A DNA stretch of 64,000 nucleotides from Hirudo medicinalis (taxonomy: Eukaryota; Annelida; Clitellata; Hirudinida; Hirudinidae): assembly GCA_011800805.1 (NCBI GenBank), contig MPNW01000419.1:56913-120912 (forward strand). The letters run 5' to 3'. Within the stretch, counting starts at the first letter, position 1; each line of letters starts with the position of its first letter. The position numbers were made by a program, and so were the translations under genes. Below, one piece after another: positions 1-12,100 of this stretch. The notes below the pieces were generated by a model that did not search any database, was not told the DNA's origin, and worked only from the letters and a program-made list of their open reading frames with translations.

Positions 1-363
1 GATCGTAAAATTAAGGAAAAGTGTAAAAAGTAGCAGTTGCAGAGCAAGGAGCGAAAGCTTAGAATGTTCATGTTCGTTTGTGATGCAATATTTAAAATAT
101 ATTATTTACATAACTTATAAAATTAAATAATAGCATGCAGATATAATATTTATTGTATAATGTACAACAACATTGATATTACTAACGTTATAACAATAAC
201 TTATATAACAACAAAATAAGGCAAAATAATTACAATTGAGAACAAAGGAATAACAAGTAATCAATTATTAATTAATCAATTTGAAGTAATTTATAATTAA
301 TTAACTTAACAAGGAAACAGCGATAAATGAACGACAAAAGGAAACCAAGAGAATTCGACTGAC
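1..363. other. AT-rich stretch, probably a MALT1 intron
   Basis: It follows the donor of the last visible MALT1 exon. I see no convincing exon in it. Confidence 0.5.
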
Positions 364-729
364 ATCTGGCGACACAGATCAACAAGCACCATGAGCATCT
401 TGGGGCACTTGTTCTGAATCTGAGTCATGCATGACTCGATGCACAGCGACTCCCTGACGTCGTTTCCCTGTCGAAGGTCCCAGGGAACCAAGAAGTGTTT
501 GTGTTCGTAGAGGAAGCCGTGACCCATGCAATAGAAGATCACTGGAAGGGGTGCAACAACATCATTAACAGATTAACTATTAACTAATAATATTATTACT
601 GTCATTATTATCGTCGTCCTCGTCATCATCATCATCATCATCATCATTATCATTGTAGATGACTGGAAGGAATGCAACAATATGATTAGGTGCCTCTGAT
701 GCAACACTTATATGGTTTCATACAAATTA

Positions 730-765
<36 letters not shown>

Positions 766-3191
766 GATACTAATATTATTTATTGTTACAACTATTATTA
801 TTATTAATTATTATTTATCATCATCATCATCATCACCATTATAATTATCATTTTGGTCATCACACAGAAATTAGGTTCGACAATTACTCATGTCCCGTGC
901 CACTTAACGGCCGTTAATGTGGCCAAAAATGTTTTTCAAAAAAATGGATCAATTCTGCTCTGTTGAAGGCAATGAAATTTAGAGGAATGTTCACTTGTTT
1001 TGAGACGTTGCTGCGAGTTTTGGTTAAAAGTCAAACTTTTGTTGGATCTTACAATGTCTCATTTCATCTCAAGTAAAGGATTATTTTTTTAATGTTATTT
1101 TCTTCGGAACGTTCGTCAACAATTTTTTGCAGCAAATTGCTAAAATTGTGTAAAAAGTCTCGCACCAACACCATCTTTCGAGTCATTTCGAGTAATGGTT
1201 TCATTGCCCGAATAATAAAATTTAAAAAGGAAAATAATATCGATTAATTAGCAATTAATAACTTAAAATCAAACTGACCATAGGCATCCTCAGTCACCAG
1301 ATGGCAAAAGAAATCGACTGCCCTCTTCATCTCCTCGAGGGTCTGATCCAGGAGGGCGACGACCTTGAAGCCCATCTTCTCGAAGATCTCCTTGGTGTGG
1401 TAAAGGTCAAATTCCACAGCCGGAAGGACCTGCCCGTAACTCCGGTAAAATGCATTTCCGATCACCAGTGCCACTTTGTCTCCGGCTTCGTGAATATTAA
1501 TTACATTAATTTATGATGATGATGATGTTGCATTTTGCATAACTGAGTAACAGGCATTGATCATCAAATGTAATTGCAATATTAATGCGATGAATTTTAA
1601 CATTTAATAAACATTTGATGGTCATTTAATAATCAATAAAAATAATTATAATTATAATTATTCGACAAATAAACCTGTGTATTGGTTCGGTTCAGGATTA
1701 ACCTCGAGCTTTGCGACCTTCGACATTGTCTGGATGTTCTCGTTGACCTGAGAATAAACTCTCACCTGGTAACGACCTGCATTCTTCTTGGTGACGTCCT
1801 CGATTCTCAACTCGTTCCTGTTGGCATCTTCAATCCAAATGATGGACAAGTTTGATTGTTTTTTTATTTAAATTGTTATAGTATTATTTGTTTAATAATT
1901 GTAATTAATTAAATAAATTTTAAAAATATGATATTATCAAAATATTAATTATATTACATTAAGAAACATTATTATTGAATTAATTTAATTAACTAGATTT
2001 ATTTTCAATCCACATGTTCATTAACTTGTCGAGCATCCACCACCACAGAAGAAATCTTAACAACAGGATTAACCAACGACATTAACCAGCAACTACAGCA
2101 ACTAAAATGATTGCCTAACCTAACTAACCATTAACCGACTGTGCCGACCAATTAACAAAGTAGCGGTCGGTAATTTAAACGGAATTAAGTTAAAGAAATT
2201 ATTTTAAAAGAGATGCAAATACCACTTAAGAATTATTCAACATTTGTGCTAATTCCGTACTTGGAATGGGCCTGTCATTGTAGAACCACTGGTACTTGAG
2301 GGGGTCCACGGGGTGCTGAGCCTTCACCTTGAAGACCACCGGACCCCCGCATTCGCTCGATTTGTTGGTGGGTTGGAGGATGATTTGGGGTAGTTCTGAG
2401 GTTAAGATCACTTAGTGAGTCTTATCACAAAGGTGATGTGATGTATCTAACCATTATTGATCAGTTAATATAATCAATAGTATTCAACCAGGTAATTAGT
2501 TAACGACGGGGAAAATGAAATGTGTCTGAAAATACATTTGAAAAAAATGTAACAAGATTCAACGACCACTCTAACAACTCACGGAAAGTTTTGCTCCGAA
2601 CAAATTCTACAAAGAAGAACTTAAATTAATAAACCTGATCAAATATTTGATGTAATCAATTAATAATAATAACAATAAGTATTATTATAGCTATAATGAA
2701 AAAATTATATTAATACATTATTATTTATATTGCATTTCCATGTTTGATTTGTTAATCAAATTTTAGGCGATTTAAAAATCATGGTGTCCAAAAAACAATA
2801 AGGAATTAACTACCAAAATGTGCATTATTACCAAAGCCTCTGATCTGTAGAAGAAAACAAAAACAATCGTTAATTTTCATTGACAAAGACATGTTATTAT
2901 TATTAGTATTATTATTATAAAATTATTATTATAATTACACTATATATTAATTATAATTATAATTAATGTAATTAAGATTATAAACTCTTCAGTTGTTAAA
3001 ATAAATGATTCTCATGATTCTTAAAGTGAGTCACATGCTCACCTCTCCGAAGGGGCATCTCGCTGAGATCAACGTAAAAGAACGATGGAATTAAAATAAT
3101 TTGGCACAAATTAATTAATATTTAGATGATAATTAAACATATTTAAGATTATGTTTTAAAAAAATGACATCAAATCATTGCACTGCAATGG

Positions 3192-3223
<32 letters not shown>

Positions 3224-4934
3224 TTGATCATCATTATCACCATCACACCTGAGTTGCTAGGTTGAACTTGAACCTTGCACGACCTTGACATGACCCAAGT
3301 CCACTTCCTCGTTTCATGGAAGTTTTGAACCCTGCAGGTGTACGTGCCGGAGTCTGTTGATCTGCAATGTCGACGATGTTTGTATGTGATGATGAGTTTG
3401 TATATGATGATGAGTTTGTATGTGATGATGAGTTTGTATGTGATGATGAGTTTGTATATGATGATGAGTTTGTATGTGATGATGAGTTTGTATGTGATGA
3501 TGAGTTTGTATGTGATGATGAGTTTGTGTACGATGATGAGTTTGTCTGTGGGACTACAACGTCAACGATGTTTATATATGATGATGAGTTTGTATATGAT
3601 GATGATGGTCATGATTATTGCCACAGCCAAGGAGACCTAGGAAAAGCAGCTTCCCTTGTCATCGTTCTAATCATTGTTGTGCAAGACAAGTTGTGAGCGA
3701 GTGTGTCATGTCCGAGTAATAAACCATTTGAGTGAGCGTCTGATCTATTGTCTAATCTACACATAACTGCGAGCTATAATAATTATAATGAATATGACGA
3801 TAATGATGATTATGATGATGGTGGTGATGAGATGATGATGATGATGATGATGGTGGTGATGGTGGCGGTGGTGATGATTTCAAGAGAAGATGGATGATGT
3901 GTTAAAGTTGATTGATCGATCTAGTAAAAAAAAAGAGATGTTAAAATAACAACAAAGCTGAGGATGCAATGAGCCGTCACCTGGCATGTCGGATGAGGAG
4001 AGTACCCTGTTTGTCAGAGCTGACCCGATCCTTGCCTCTGAACCAAACGTACTCCGGGTAAGGAAACCCCGTGGCCTCGCAGTGGATCTCAAGCCTCTTG
4101 CCTTCCGAGATGCTGATCTCGCTTGTCGGCTGTTTGATTATTTCCAGGGGTTCTGGAGAGATTGATGAGTTGTTTGGAAGTGAATTGAATGATCAGAAGA
4201 AGACACATTTACCAACGAATTGTTTAAGGATTAATCATAATTAATTAATGAAAAATACAAAATTACAAAACAAAATAAATGCCGATGTTGTCCTTTTTAA
4301 TTTAAACAGCTCACCAATTTACTTCAGTAGCCCTAAACAGTTATAATATTGGTATATGAATTGAACTTGATGTTGAAAAGAATTTGCTATCAGCTATTTT
4401 ATCAATAGTAAAATTTAAAATTTTAAGATATACATTTAATAATGTCAATGTTTTAGCTGCTACAATTATAACAAATCATGTTTCAAAAGTTACCTGGTTC
4501 CTTGAGATATCTGAGGCAGTCTTCAAATTTCAACTTATCCAGATAGAAGATCAATGTTTCTACACTCATCCCGATGGAGTCAAATTTCTTCAGCAAACTT
4601 GTGGAAGGACTGCCTCCCGAATGAAGGCATCTGGCGCATTTTTCGGTCTCGATAGCGCTGAATAAATCATTAATTGTAGATTAATTTTTATTTATTTCAA
4701 TTTCACATAAAACAAGATTTGAATTTTTAAGAAATGGATTCCTGGGTTGTTTTACTACTCTAGAGTTGATAAAGTAATTCTATTCACTTCAGTTGAAATC
4801 TGGTGTTGCTCGTAATTTCAATTAGCTTTCTCCAGCTCGAATCGAGATCAAGGCGATCGCAGATGGCCTTGAAGATTAGAAAGTCCAAACCCAGGAGGTT
4901 CATTCGAAAGATGTTCTCTTGCCACCACTCTGCT
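364..4934 (-). CDS. MALT1: MALT1-type paracaspase (partial, C-terminus off the left edge)
   Basis: Ten phase-consistent exons: 4934-4788, 4657-4494, 4152-3981, 3361-3249, 3062-3043, 2844-2814, 2395-2261, 1827-1675, 1485-1279, 541-364, about 440 residues. Order: death domain (exons 1-2, with a GGSPSTSLLKKFDSIG stretch), Ig domain 1 (exons 3-4, C in LEIHCEA and W in YVWF, then DSGTYTC), two microexons of 20 and 31 nt, Ig domain 2 (exons 7-8, QWFYNDRPIP, then NAGRYQVRVY), and the caspase fold (KVALVIGNAFYRSYG, then FYCMGHG with catalytic His and VLVDLCR with catalytic Cys). Family knowledge: MALT1 is recruited by BCL10, cleaves after Arg and drives NF-kB signalling. The exon at 4934 opens with a split codon, so a short 5' exon is missing; alternatively an internal ATG starts translation in that exon. 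The last donor (GTCAGT at 363) implies more exons outside the window. Both catalytic residues are present. Confidence 0.93.
721..765. repeat. (ATT)n microsatellite
   Basis: Near-pure ATT units inside the MALT1 intron between the two caspase exons. An ATC/CAT tract (817-833) follows, and another lies at 621-650. Confidence 0.9.
3378..3600. repeat. 18-bp minisatellite in a MALT1 intron
   Basis: About ten copies of an 18-base unit (GATGAGTTTGTATGTGAT) with small variants, immediately upstream, in gene orientation, of the exon that completes Ig domain 1. Because the period is a multiple of three, two overlapping + strand reading frames stay open. They are repeat translations, not genes. Confidence 0.95.
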
Positions 4935-5673
4935 CTAACTGTTTATAGGAAGTGAAAAAAATGGGTAAATCCCGCGATTATTGAGATCGTCAAAGTTCCC
5001 TCTTTTAAATTTGGAATATAACATTAATTTGGAAAATAAATAAATAAATACATTTTAAAACATCCCCACACAAAAATAAATATTTTAGAATGCACTGCTA
5101 CTAAAGAAAGACTGGTATTTTTGTTCTAAATTTAATTGATCTAAACATTACTTTTAGTTCAAAAGACAAACGGTACTAAATGTTTTCTATATTTGAATCA
5201 AGCAATCAGATGATCCATTAAGAAATCATGGAGTTGCTATTGATTGCAAGCAACCTCAGACATGTGACAATTGCGCCAAGTTACGTAACGTAATCTGTTG
5301 TCTGCTCGGATGAATAAGCCTCTTAAATAATGTTACTCTCTTGAAGATAATGATGCAGTGCACGATATCTAGAGGAACATTTTTGTTTAATCGGATCAGA
5401 TCGCTTTCTCAAGTGAAGCGAAAAGATTTCCGGAGTCAAAAGTTCACTGGGAGGTGTGTCGGTTGAGTATAGAGGTTATCATAAACGTGCTTAACTTTCG
5501 AGGAGACGTTGTTGCGGTATGTTTAATGTTTATATATCATTTTTGTCATATTATAATTTCTAATTTAAGAAATAATTTTGTTCTTCTGGGAGTTAAATGA
5601 CTGAGAGTTATTAATAATTTTTTTATCGTTTTTAAAGCCTTAGAGAATCTGAACATTCTCATAGTAATTGAAA
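4935..5673. promoter_or_regulatory. Divergent promoter region, MALT1 / SLC18B1
   Basis: About 740 bases separate the first recognised MALT1 exon (-) from the SLC18B1 start codon (+). Any 5' MALT1 exon and both promoters should lie here. I found no clear TATA box or unambiguous first exon. Confidence 0.45.
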
Positions 5674-8600
5674 ATGGAACCAAGTGAAAGACCTAGCAGA
5701 GACAAAGTTAATGTGAAGATGAATCGTAGGAGATCCAGGTAAATTAAATTCTTAGATGCACATTTTCATTTCATTTTATGTGTTTTTTTAGACTTTTCTG
5801 GACATGTATTGTTGCAATGACATCTAAAACCATATCAGATGCAACACATACATGCGCTTGATGATCTGAACCTGAGCAACATCATTAGGATGTGTTTCTT
5901 TGTTGTAACAAGAAAAACTTATGTTAGGAATTGCAGATGTTATCAGAATACAAATAATAATAATCATAATAATAACACTAACTATAACATTCCTGATTTG
6001 AATTAAATCATATTAACTTTTGCAACTCCATTTTGACTTTTTGAATTATCTCCTTCAAATATGTCACTAGGCCATATTTGTAACTAAGTAATATTAATGA
6101 AAATAATAATAATGATGATGATAACATTAATCTACTTAAAAATAGCATCATCCCACGATCCCATATTCTCATGTTCAGGTCATTGGGCGTGTACCGATCC
6201 ACGGCCGCCGTGGGTTCGGCCCTTTCCTCCCCCGTCGAGATCAACGCGAGAGTCGAAGACGACGAAGAAGAAGACGACGACAGCGAGACGACCGCCAATT
6301 TCTTCCGCATGAGCCAGAAAAAGAGGATCACGGTAGTCTTGTTCTGCTTCTCGAACTTCTTCATTGGACTCTTTTATTCCATCCTCGCTCCGTTCTTCCC
6401 TACAGAGGTTCGAAGTTACTTTAGACGCTACGATTTGACGTTTCACTTGATTACAGTCCGATTATGATTGTCATTATACTTTATTTAATTTATTATTAAT
6501 CAATGCTATAATTAATATATATATTATTAATTAATGTAATGATATAATTGTTATAGATGTTATTAATTAATATAATGTTATAGTTATTATAAATATTATT
6601 AAATATTTAGCTTGTTATTAAATGAATTTAGCAGTTTTTGAGAAATAGCTGCTGGAGATGACATTATGAATGAATGAATTATTGTTTTTGATAATTTTTA
6701 CATCTTTATGATTGCTTCTTTTTTCTAGTCAAAATGTGACTCGCAAACCCAACTAATGTGAATCGATAAATTTGTGTCTCAATGGATGCAAAACAACAAA
6801 AAGAATCATTCAACATTTTATGCTTTATTTCATTTAACAAGGGCAATAGCTTCGATATTTTGTAAAAATATCGCACAAAAAAAGATGTGAAATGTTCTGC
6901 TTCGTATCACTTTTCTTGGATATGTTTGATGCATTGCTTTTGAACACAGCACGTGGCAGGTCACGAGAGCACAAAAATGATGCCTAGGTCGCACGTTAAT
7001 TTTATTTCAAGTTCATTTGATTAAAACTTGTAATTGTTTCATTATTTTTTATTATTGCAATTACTTTTTACTTCTTATTTAATTAATTTATTACAGGCAG
7101 CCAAAAAGGGGGTCACCAGTTCTATGGTCGGGTTCATCTTCGGTTCATTCGAGCTCGTCCTTGTACTCATTTCACCCATTTTTGGAACATATGTGAGTTT
7201 CACTTGCTAAGCCGAGGCTCGATGTCATCATCTTTTTGTCGACAGGACTTCAACAGAATCTGATCTTCGTCACTGTCGCCGTTGTGACACGTCGTGTTTG
7301 CCATCGTCGTGCATCACGGAAATTTCTTCAACTCTATTACTTATTTCAGTTAATCAACTGATTTATTATTAATCTCCGATTAATTATTAACTGTAATTAG
7401 TCGTCACTTTCAGATGAATAAGATCGGGGCTCGGTTCATGTTCACTGCCGGGATGTTCGTCGGAGGCGTCTGTGCCATCCTCTTCGGGTAAATAAAAACT
7501 TTACTACCGCTACTTAATATTCAGATAATCAGAATTTGTTGAATACCAATTGCTTAATTAAGCAATGTCGTTTATTAATTGCAACATTAATAACACGACA
7601 GCCAAATAACGTTAAAAATCTAAGCAGACAATTTATTGCAGTCATTGAAATACTTTATTAAAACAAAAGCTTCGAGGAATCCTAGCAAATAATGAGCCGT
7701 CGATCGAATAGTGCAGCCGCTCGTCGATTATCGAACTGATTAATGTCGTCCAGCTTCCTGGACAAAGTGGACAACGACAAGAACGAGTACATCGTCCTCT
7801 GCTTCGTCGTTCGAATATTCGAGGCCATCGGAGCGGCAGCTTTCGGCACTGCCAGTTTCGCCATCATGGCCTTCAACTTTCCCAACCACATCGCCACTAT
7901 GTTTGTTAGTATGTTCATTTATTCGTCGCACGTCCGCACATTGCTCGAGCTAATGGTTAACCGTTAGGAAAATTACAGAAATGACGTGGTCATTATTTTG
8001 TCGTCAATAATATCATTATTGCTAGTGTTATTATTATTATTGGTGGTTTTTTATTATTATTATTATTATNNNNNNNNNNNNNNNNNNNNNNNNNNNNNNN
8101 NNNNNNNNNNNNNNNNNNNNNNNNNNNNNNNNNNNNNNNNNNNNNNNNNNNNNNNNNNNNNNNNNNNNNNNNNNNNNNNNNNNNNNNNNNNNNNNNNNNN
8201 NNNNNNNNNNNNNNNNNNNNNNNNNNNNNNNNNNNNNNNNNNNNNNNNNNNNNNNNNNNNNNNNNNNNNNNNNNNNNNNNNNNNNNNNNNNNNNNNNNNN
8301 NNNNNNNNNNNNNNNNNNNNNNNNNNNNNNNNNNNNNNNNNNNNNNNNNNNNNNNNNNNNNNNNNNNNNNNNNNNNNNNNNNNNNNNNNNNNNNNNNNNN
8401 NNNNNNNNNNNNNNNNNNNNNNNNNNNNNNNNNNNNNNNNNNNNNNNNNNNNNNNNNNNNNNNNNNNNNNNNNNNNNNNNNNNNNNNNNNNNNNNNNNNN
8501 NNNNNNNNNNNNNNNNNNNNNNNNNNNNNNNNNNNNNNNNNNNNNNNNNNNNNNNNNNNNNNNNNNNNNNNNNNNNNNNNNNNNNNNNNNNNNNNNNNNN

Positions 8601-9029
8601 NNNNNNNNNNNNNNNNNNNNNNNNNNNNNNNNNNNNNNNNNNNNNNNNNNNNNNNNNNNNNNNNNNNNNNNNNNNNNNNNNNNNNNNNNNNNNNNNNNNN
8701 NNNNNNNNNNNNNNNNNNNNNNNNNNNNNNNNNNNNNNNNNNNNNNNNNNNNNNNNNNNNNNNNNNNNNNNNNNNNNNNNNNNNNNNNNNNNNNNNNNNN
8801 NNNNNNNNNNNNNNNNNNNNNNNNNNNNNNNNNNNNNNNNNNNNNNNNNNNNNNNNNNNNNNNNNNNNNNNNNNNNNNNNNNNNNNNNNNNNNNNNNNNN
8901 NNNNNNNNNNNNNNNNNNNNNNNNNNNNNNNNNNNNNNNNNNNNNNNNNNNNNNNNNNNNNNNNNNNNNNNNNNNNNNNNNNNGTCAATAATATCATTAT
9001 TGCTAGTGTTATTATTATTATTGGTGGTG

Positions 9030-9086
<57 letters not shown>

Positions 9087-9128
9087 GTGTTATTATTATT
9101 ATTAGTGTTATTATTATTATTGGTGGTG

Positions 9129-9182
<54 letters not shown>

Positions 9183-12100
9183 GTGTTATTATTATTATTA
9201 TTAAAAAAAATTATTATTCTTCGATAAATGCTTGCTTAACCAGAATTTGATAATAAAAAAAATATTCACCATATTTTACAAAAAGCCATCAACATTGAAG
9301 AGATGCACCTAGGAATATAAATTTTCAGGCCAATTAAACATTGAGATTGGGACATAATGGTCTGACAAATGCTTAGATTCTATTAGTGAGTTAATAAGAC
9401 AACTACTAAATTATACATTTAATTAATTAGTCAATCGGTTAATTGTTTAGTTATATATTTCAACTAGTTAGTTTATTAGTTATTTGTTAAATTATATATT
9501 TTAACTAATTAGTTTATCATTTATTTATTATATTGTATGTTTTAGCTAATTAGTTTATCAGTTTATTATTAAATTATTTAACTAGTTAGTTAATTATTTT
9601 TGTAAGATTAAAAAAAATTGATGTTTGCTAGACAGGAGTCTGCTGTAAGTGGTGCCTTAAATCTTGCATGCATCTCAAATTCATGGACACTTATTTTTAC
9701 ATAAATATTTATTTTTAAAACCGACATAAATTTAGGATGAATCATTTGGAAATATATATTTTATAATATTAAAATTTATTTTTTATTTTATTTTCAAAAT
9801 CGCAGGGAACTCTGGAGACTTTAACGGGCATCGGACTCATGCTCGGACCACCCCTAGGGGGAATTTTGTTTGAGGTTTGTAAAGAGGAATTGCTATATTC
9901 ACTTGTTGTAATAAATATTTAATTACTTGAATATTTCATTGTTGGTTGTTGCCATTAGATACAGGTTTAAGGCACAGACTTGACACTTTACATGTCACTT
10001 TACAAGTTTTGCAATAAAAATTGAAATACTTGTAATTTTCAATTAGTCATTTAATTTAATAATAAATGCTTAATAATAACAATTATTTGTCAATAATAAC
10101 TATTTATGATTACTAATATGAAAGAAAATTGTTTAAAGCTATTTAATTTTCGCTTGCAATAATATCATCAACTGCGATGAACTTTATGGTAATGATGATG
10201 ATGATGTTGTTGTTGCTGATTACGATTAAGGTTAGTATTATTATTAGTTAATTTGTTGAATAATAATAATTATTATTATTATTACATATATTTATTATAT
10301 GTATTATTAATGTTAGTGAAGATATCGTGAGTTTGCGATCCCTTCCTCTCGGCACCTCGCGAATAAATAAAACATTTAAATAAAAAAATACTCTCAGTTC
10401 GGAGGCTTCGTTCTGCCATTTGCGGTGCTGGGTTCCTTCCTGCTAGTGATTGCTCTCGTTAGCATATTCATGCTTCCCGTCCAGAAAGGTTGGTCCTGAT
10501 TCAGATTATAATTTGAAGACTTAATTAAAAGTTGAGGCTCTTTGTATTTTTTAACTTTGTGTTTGACGTGATTTATCAGAGGGTTGCAGAAATTGGATTG
10601 AAGTTGCATTCGCAGATGACGATGTTATTAATATCGGATGTCATTCATTTCAGTGGCACTTGATAACTATTTTGTTTTATGATAATGATTATTACTTAAT
10701 TAATTAAATGGATTGTAATCGCTGCAAGTATTCTATTGATTACATTGGACGATTTACCAGGTGCATTTGTAAATATAAATTGCATAATAAATATAAATTA
10801 TTGTTACTTGCTTTCAAGGCATTTGATTTCTTTTGGACTCTTATGTAAGTACTTGGAGGTCGACGATGTCAGACACATCCAATGGCATTTAACTGCTACC
10901 TCCATCTTCTCAGATAACTAGCTGATAATTAATGTAATTGCTGTTATCACAACAATTATTGAACTGCTAATAATTGAGAACTTGAGAATTGAAATAAATC
11001 CACCAAAAATAATTGACTAATTAAACTAATCATCAGTTACATCGTTGCCTCACGACGGTTCCATATTTTCCCTCCTAAAGATCCCCATCGTCATCATGAC
11101 CGGCTTCTGCCTCATCATGGGTTCGGGGTGCCTGGGGTTTCTCGACGTCACCCTGTCGCCATTCCTGGTCAAAGAAGTAATTTTGTCGAATTGCTTCTTT
11201 TATTGTTTTTGTTTCTTTTTATTTTGTTATTATTCAGGAAATGATATTTACAACTAATTATGTTGACCTACCAGTGCGATCTTTCGTGATGTATTTATAT
11301 ATCGTTATTCATGTTTTCTTCCAAGCAAGCTCTAATAAACACTTTAGTCCTCTTTCTGTTACACCATTTCTCAATCATTCTCTCAATCTCTCCGCTTTTT
11401 GCCATTTTGAGGCAAATTCGTTTACCAACCGAGATAAACTTGGAAACAAAACTTTGTTTGTTGGGGCTGACTGGCCAGTTTCGGCTTCCGTCGCCGGAAC
11501 CCCTGCGTTAACAAAGTCGTGTAAATGTGTTTAAACTGATGCAAGCAATGTAGAAATGTGTATAAAATTTGAAACTTAGTAAATGCTATTACTCGGTGGA
11601 TATTGTAAAATCACAGTAACAAAATTTTCACGAACATTCACACAACAGCATGTGTAAGCTGCTGACAGGTGTTTGCCATTATATACAATAAGTCACATGA
11701 ATAAAAAAACATTATTTATATTTTTATTACATTTATTATTATTTACATTATTTACATTTATATTTGTTTATTTATTATCTTAGCAAAACATTTGTTTCCT
11801 CAATTCAGTTCAACCTCTCACCGATGTTGGTGGGTTTTGTTTTCCTGGTGGAACCTATCGGGTATGCCGTCATGAGTCCCATCTGGGGTAGGATCGTCGA
11901 TAGCAGGGTGAGTTCTCGTGCTCGTCGCTTCCTTACGGTAATGTGTTTAATATCCTTAAATTAAGACGTTGTTAGCGATAATAAGTTAATAATAATATTA
12001 ATCCATCATTAATGAGGTAGTTCTCATTGTTGCTTAACAAGTTAATTATTAACTAACTCCTATTTCTGGACATTTATGTTGTTGTTTGTGACATGTTTAT

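Noticed and set aside
3338..3696. Two overlapping + strand open frames with repeated MMSLYVMMS and DDEFVCDDE text
   Set aside because: They are translations of an 18-bp minisatellite in a MALT1 intron; the period keeps several frames open.
6008..6446. Open frames on both strands over MFS exon 2
   Set aside because: Shadows of the true exon, whose frame joins in phase to exons 1 and 3 and encodes TM1.
7986..9227. A 413-codon frame rich in Leu
   Set aside because: It is mostly N plus ATT/TTA repeats around an assembly gap.
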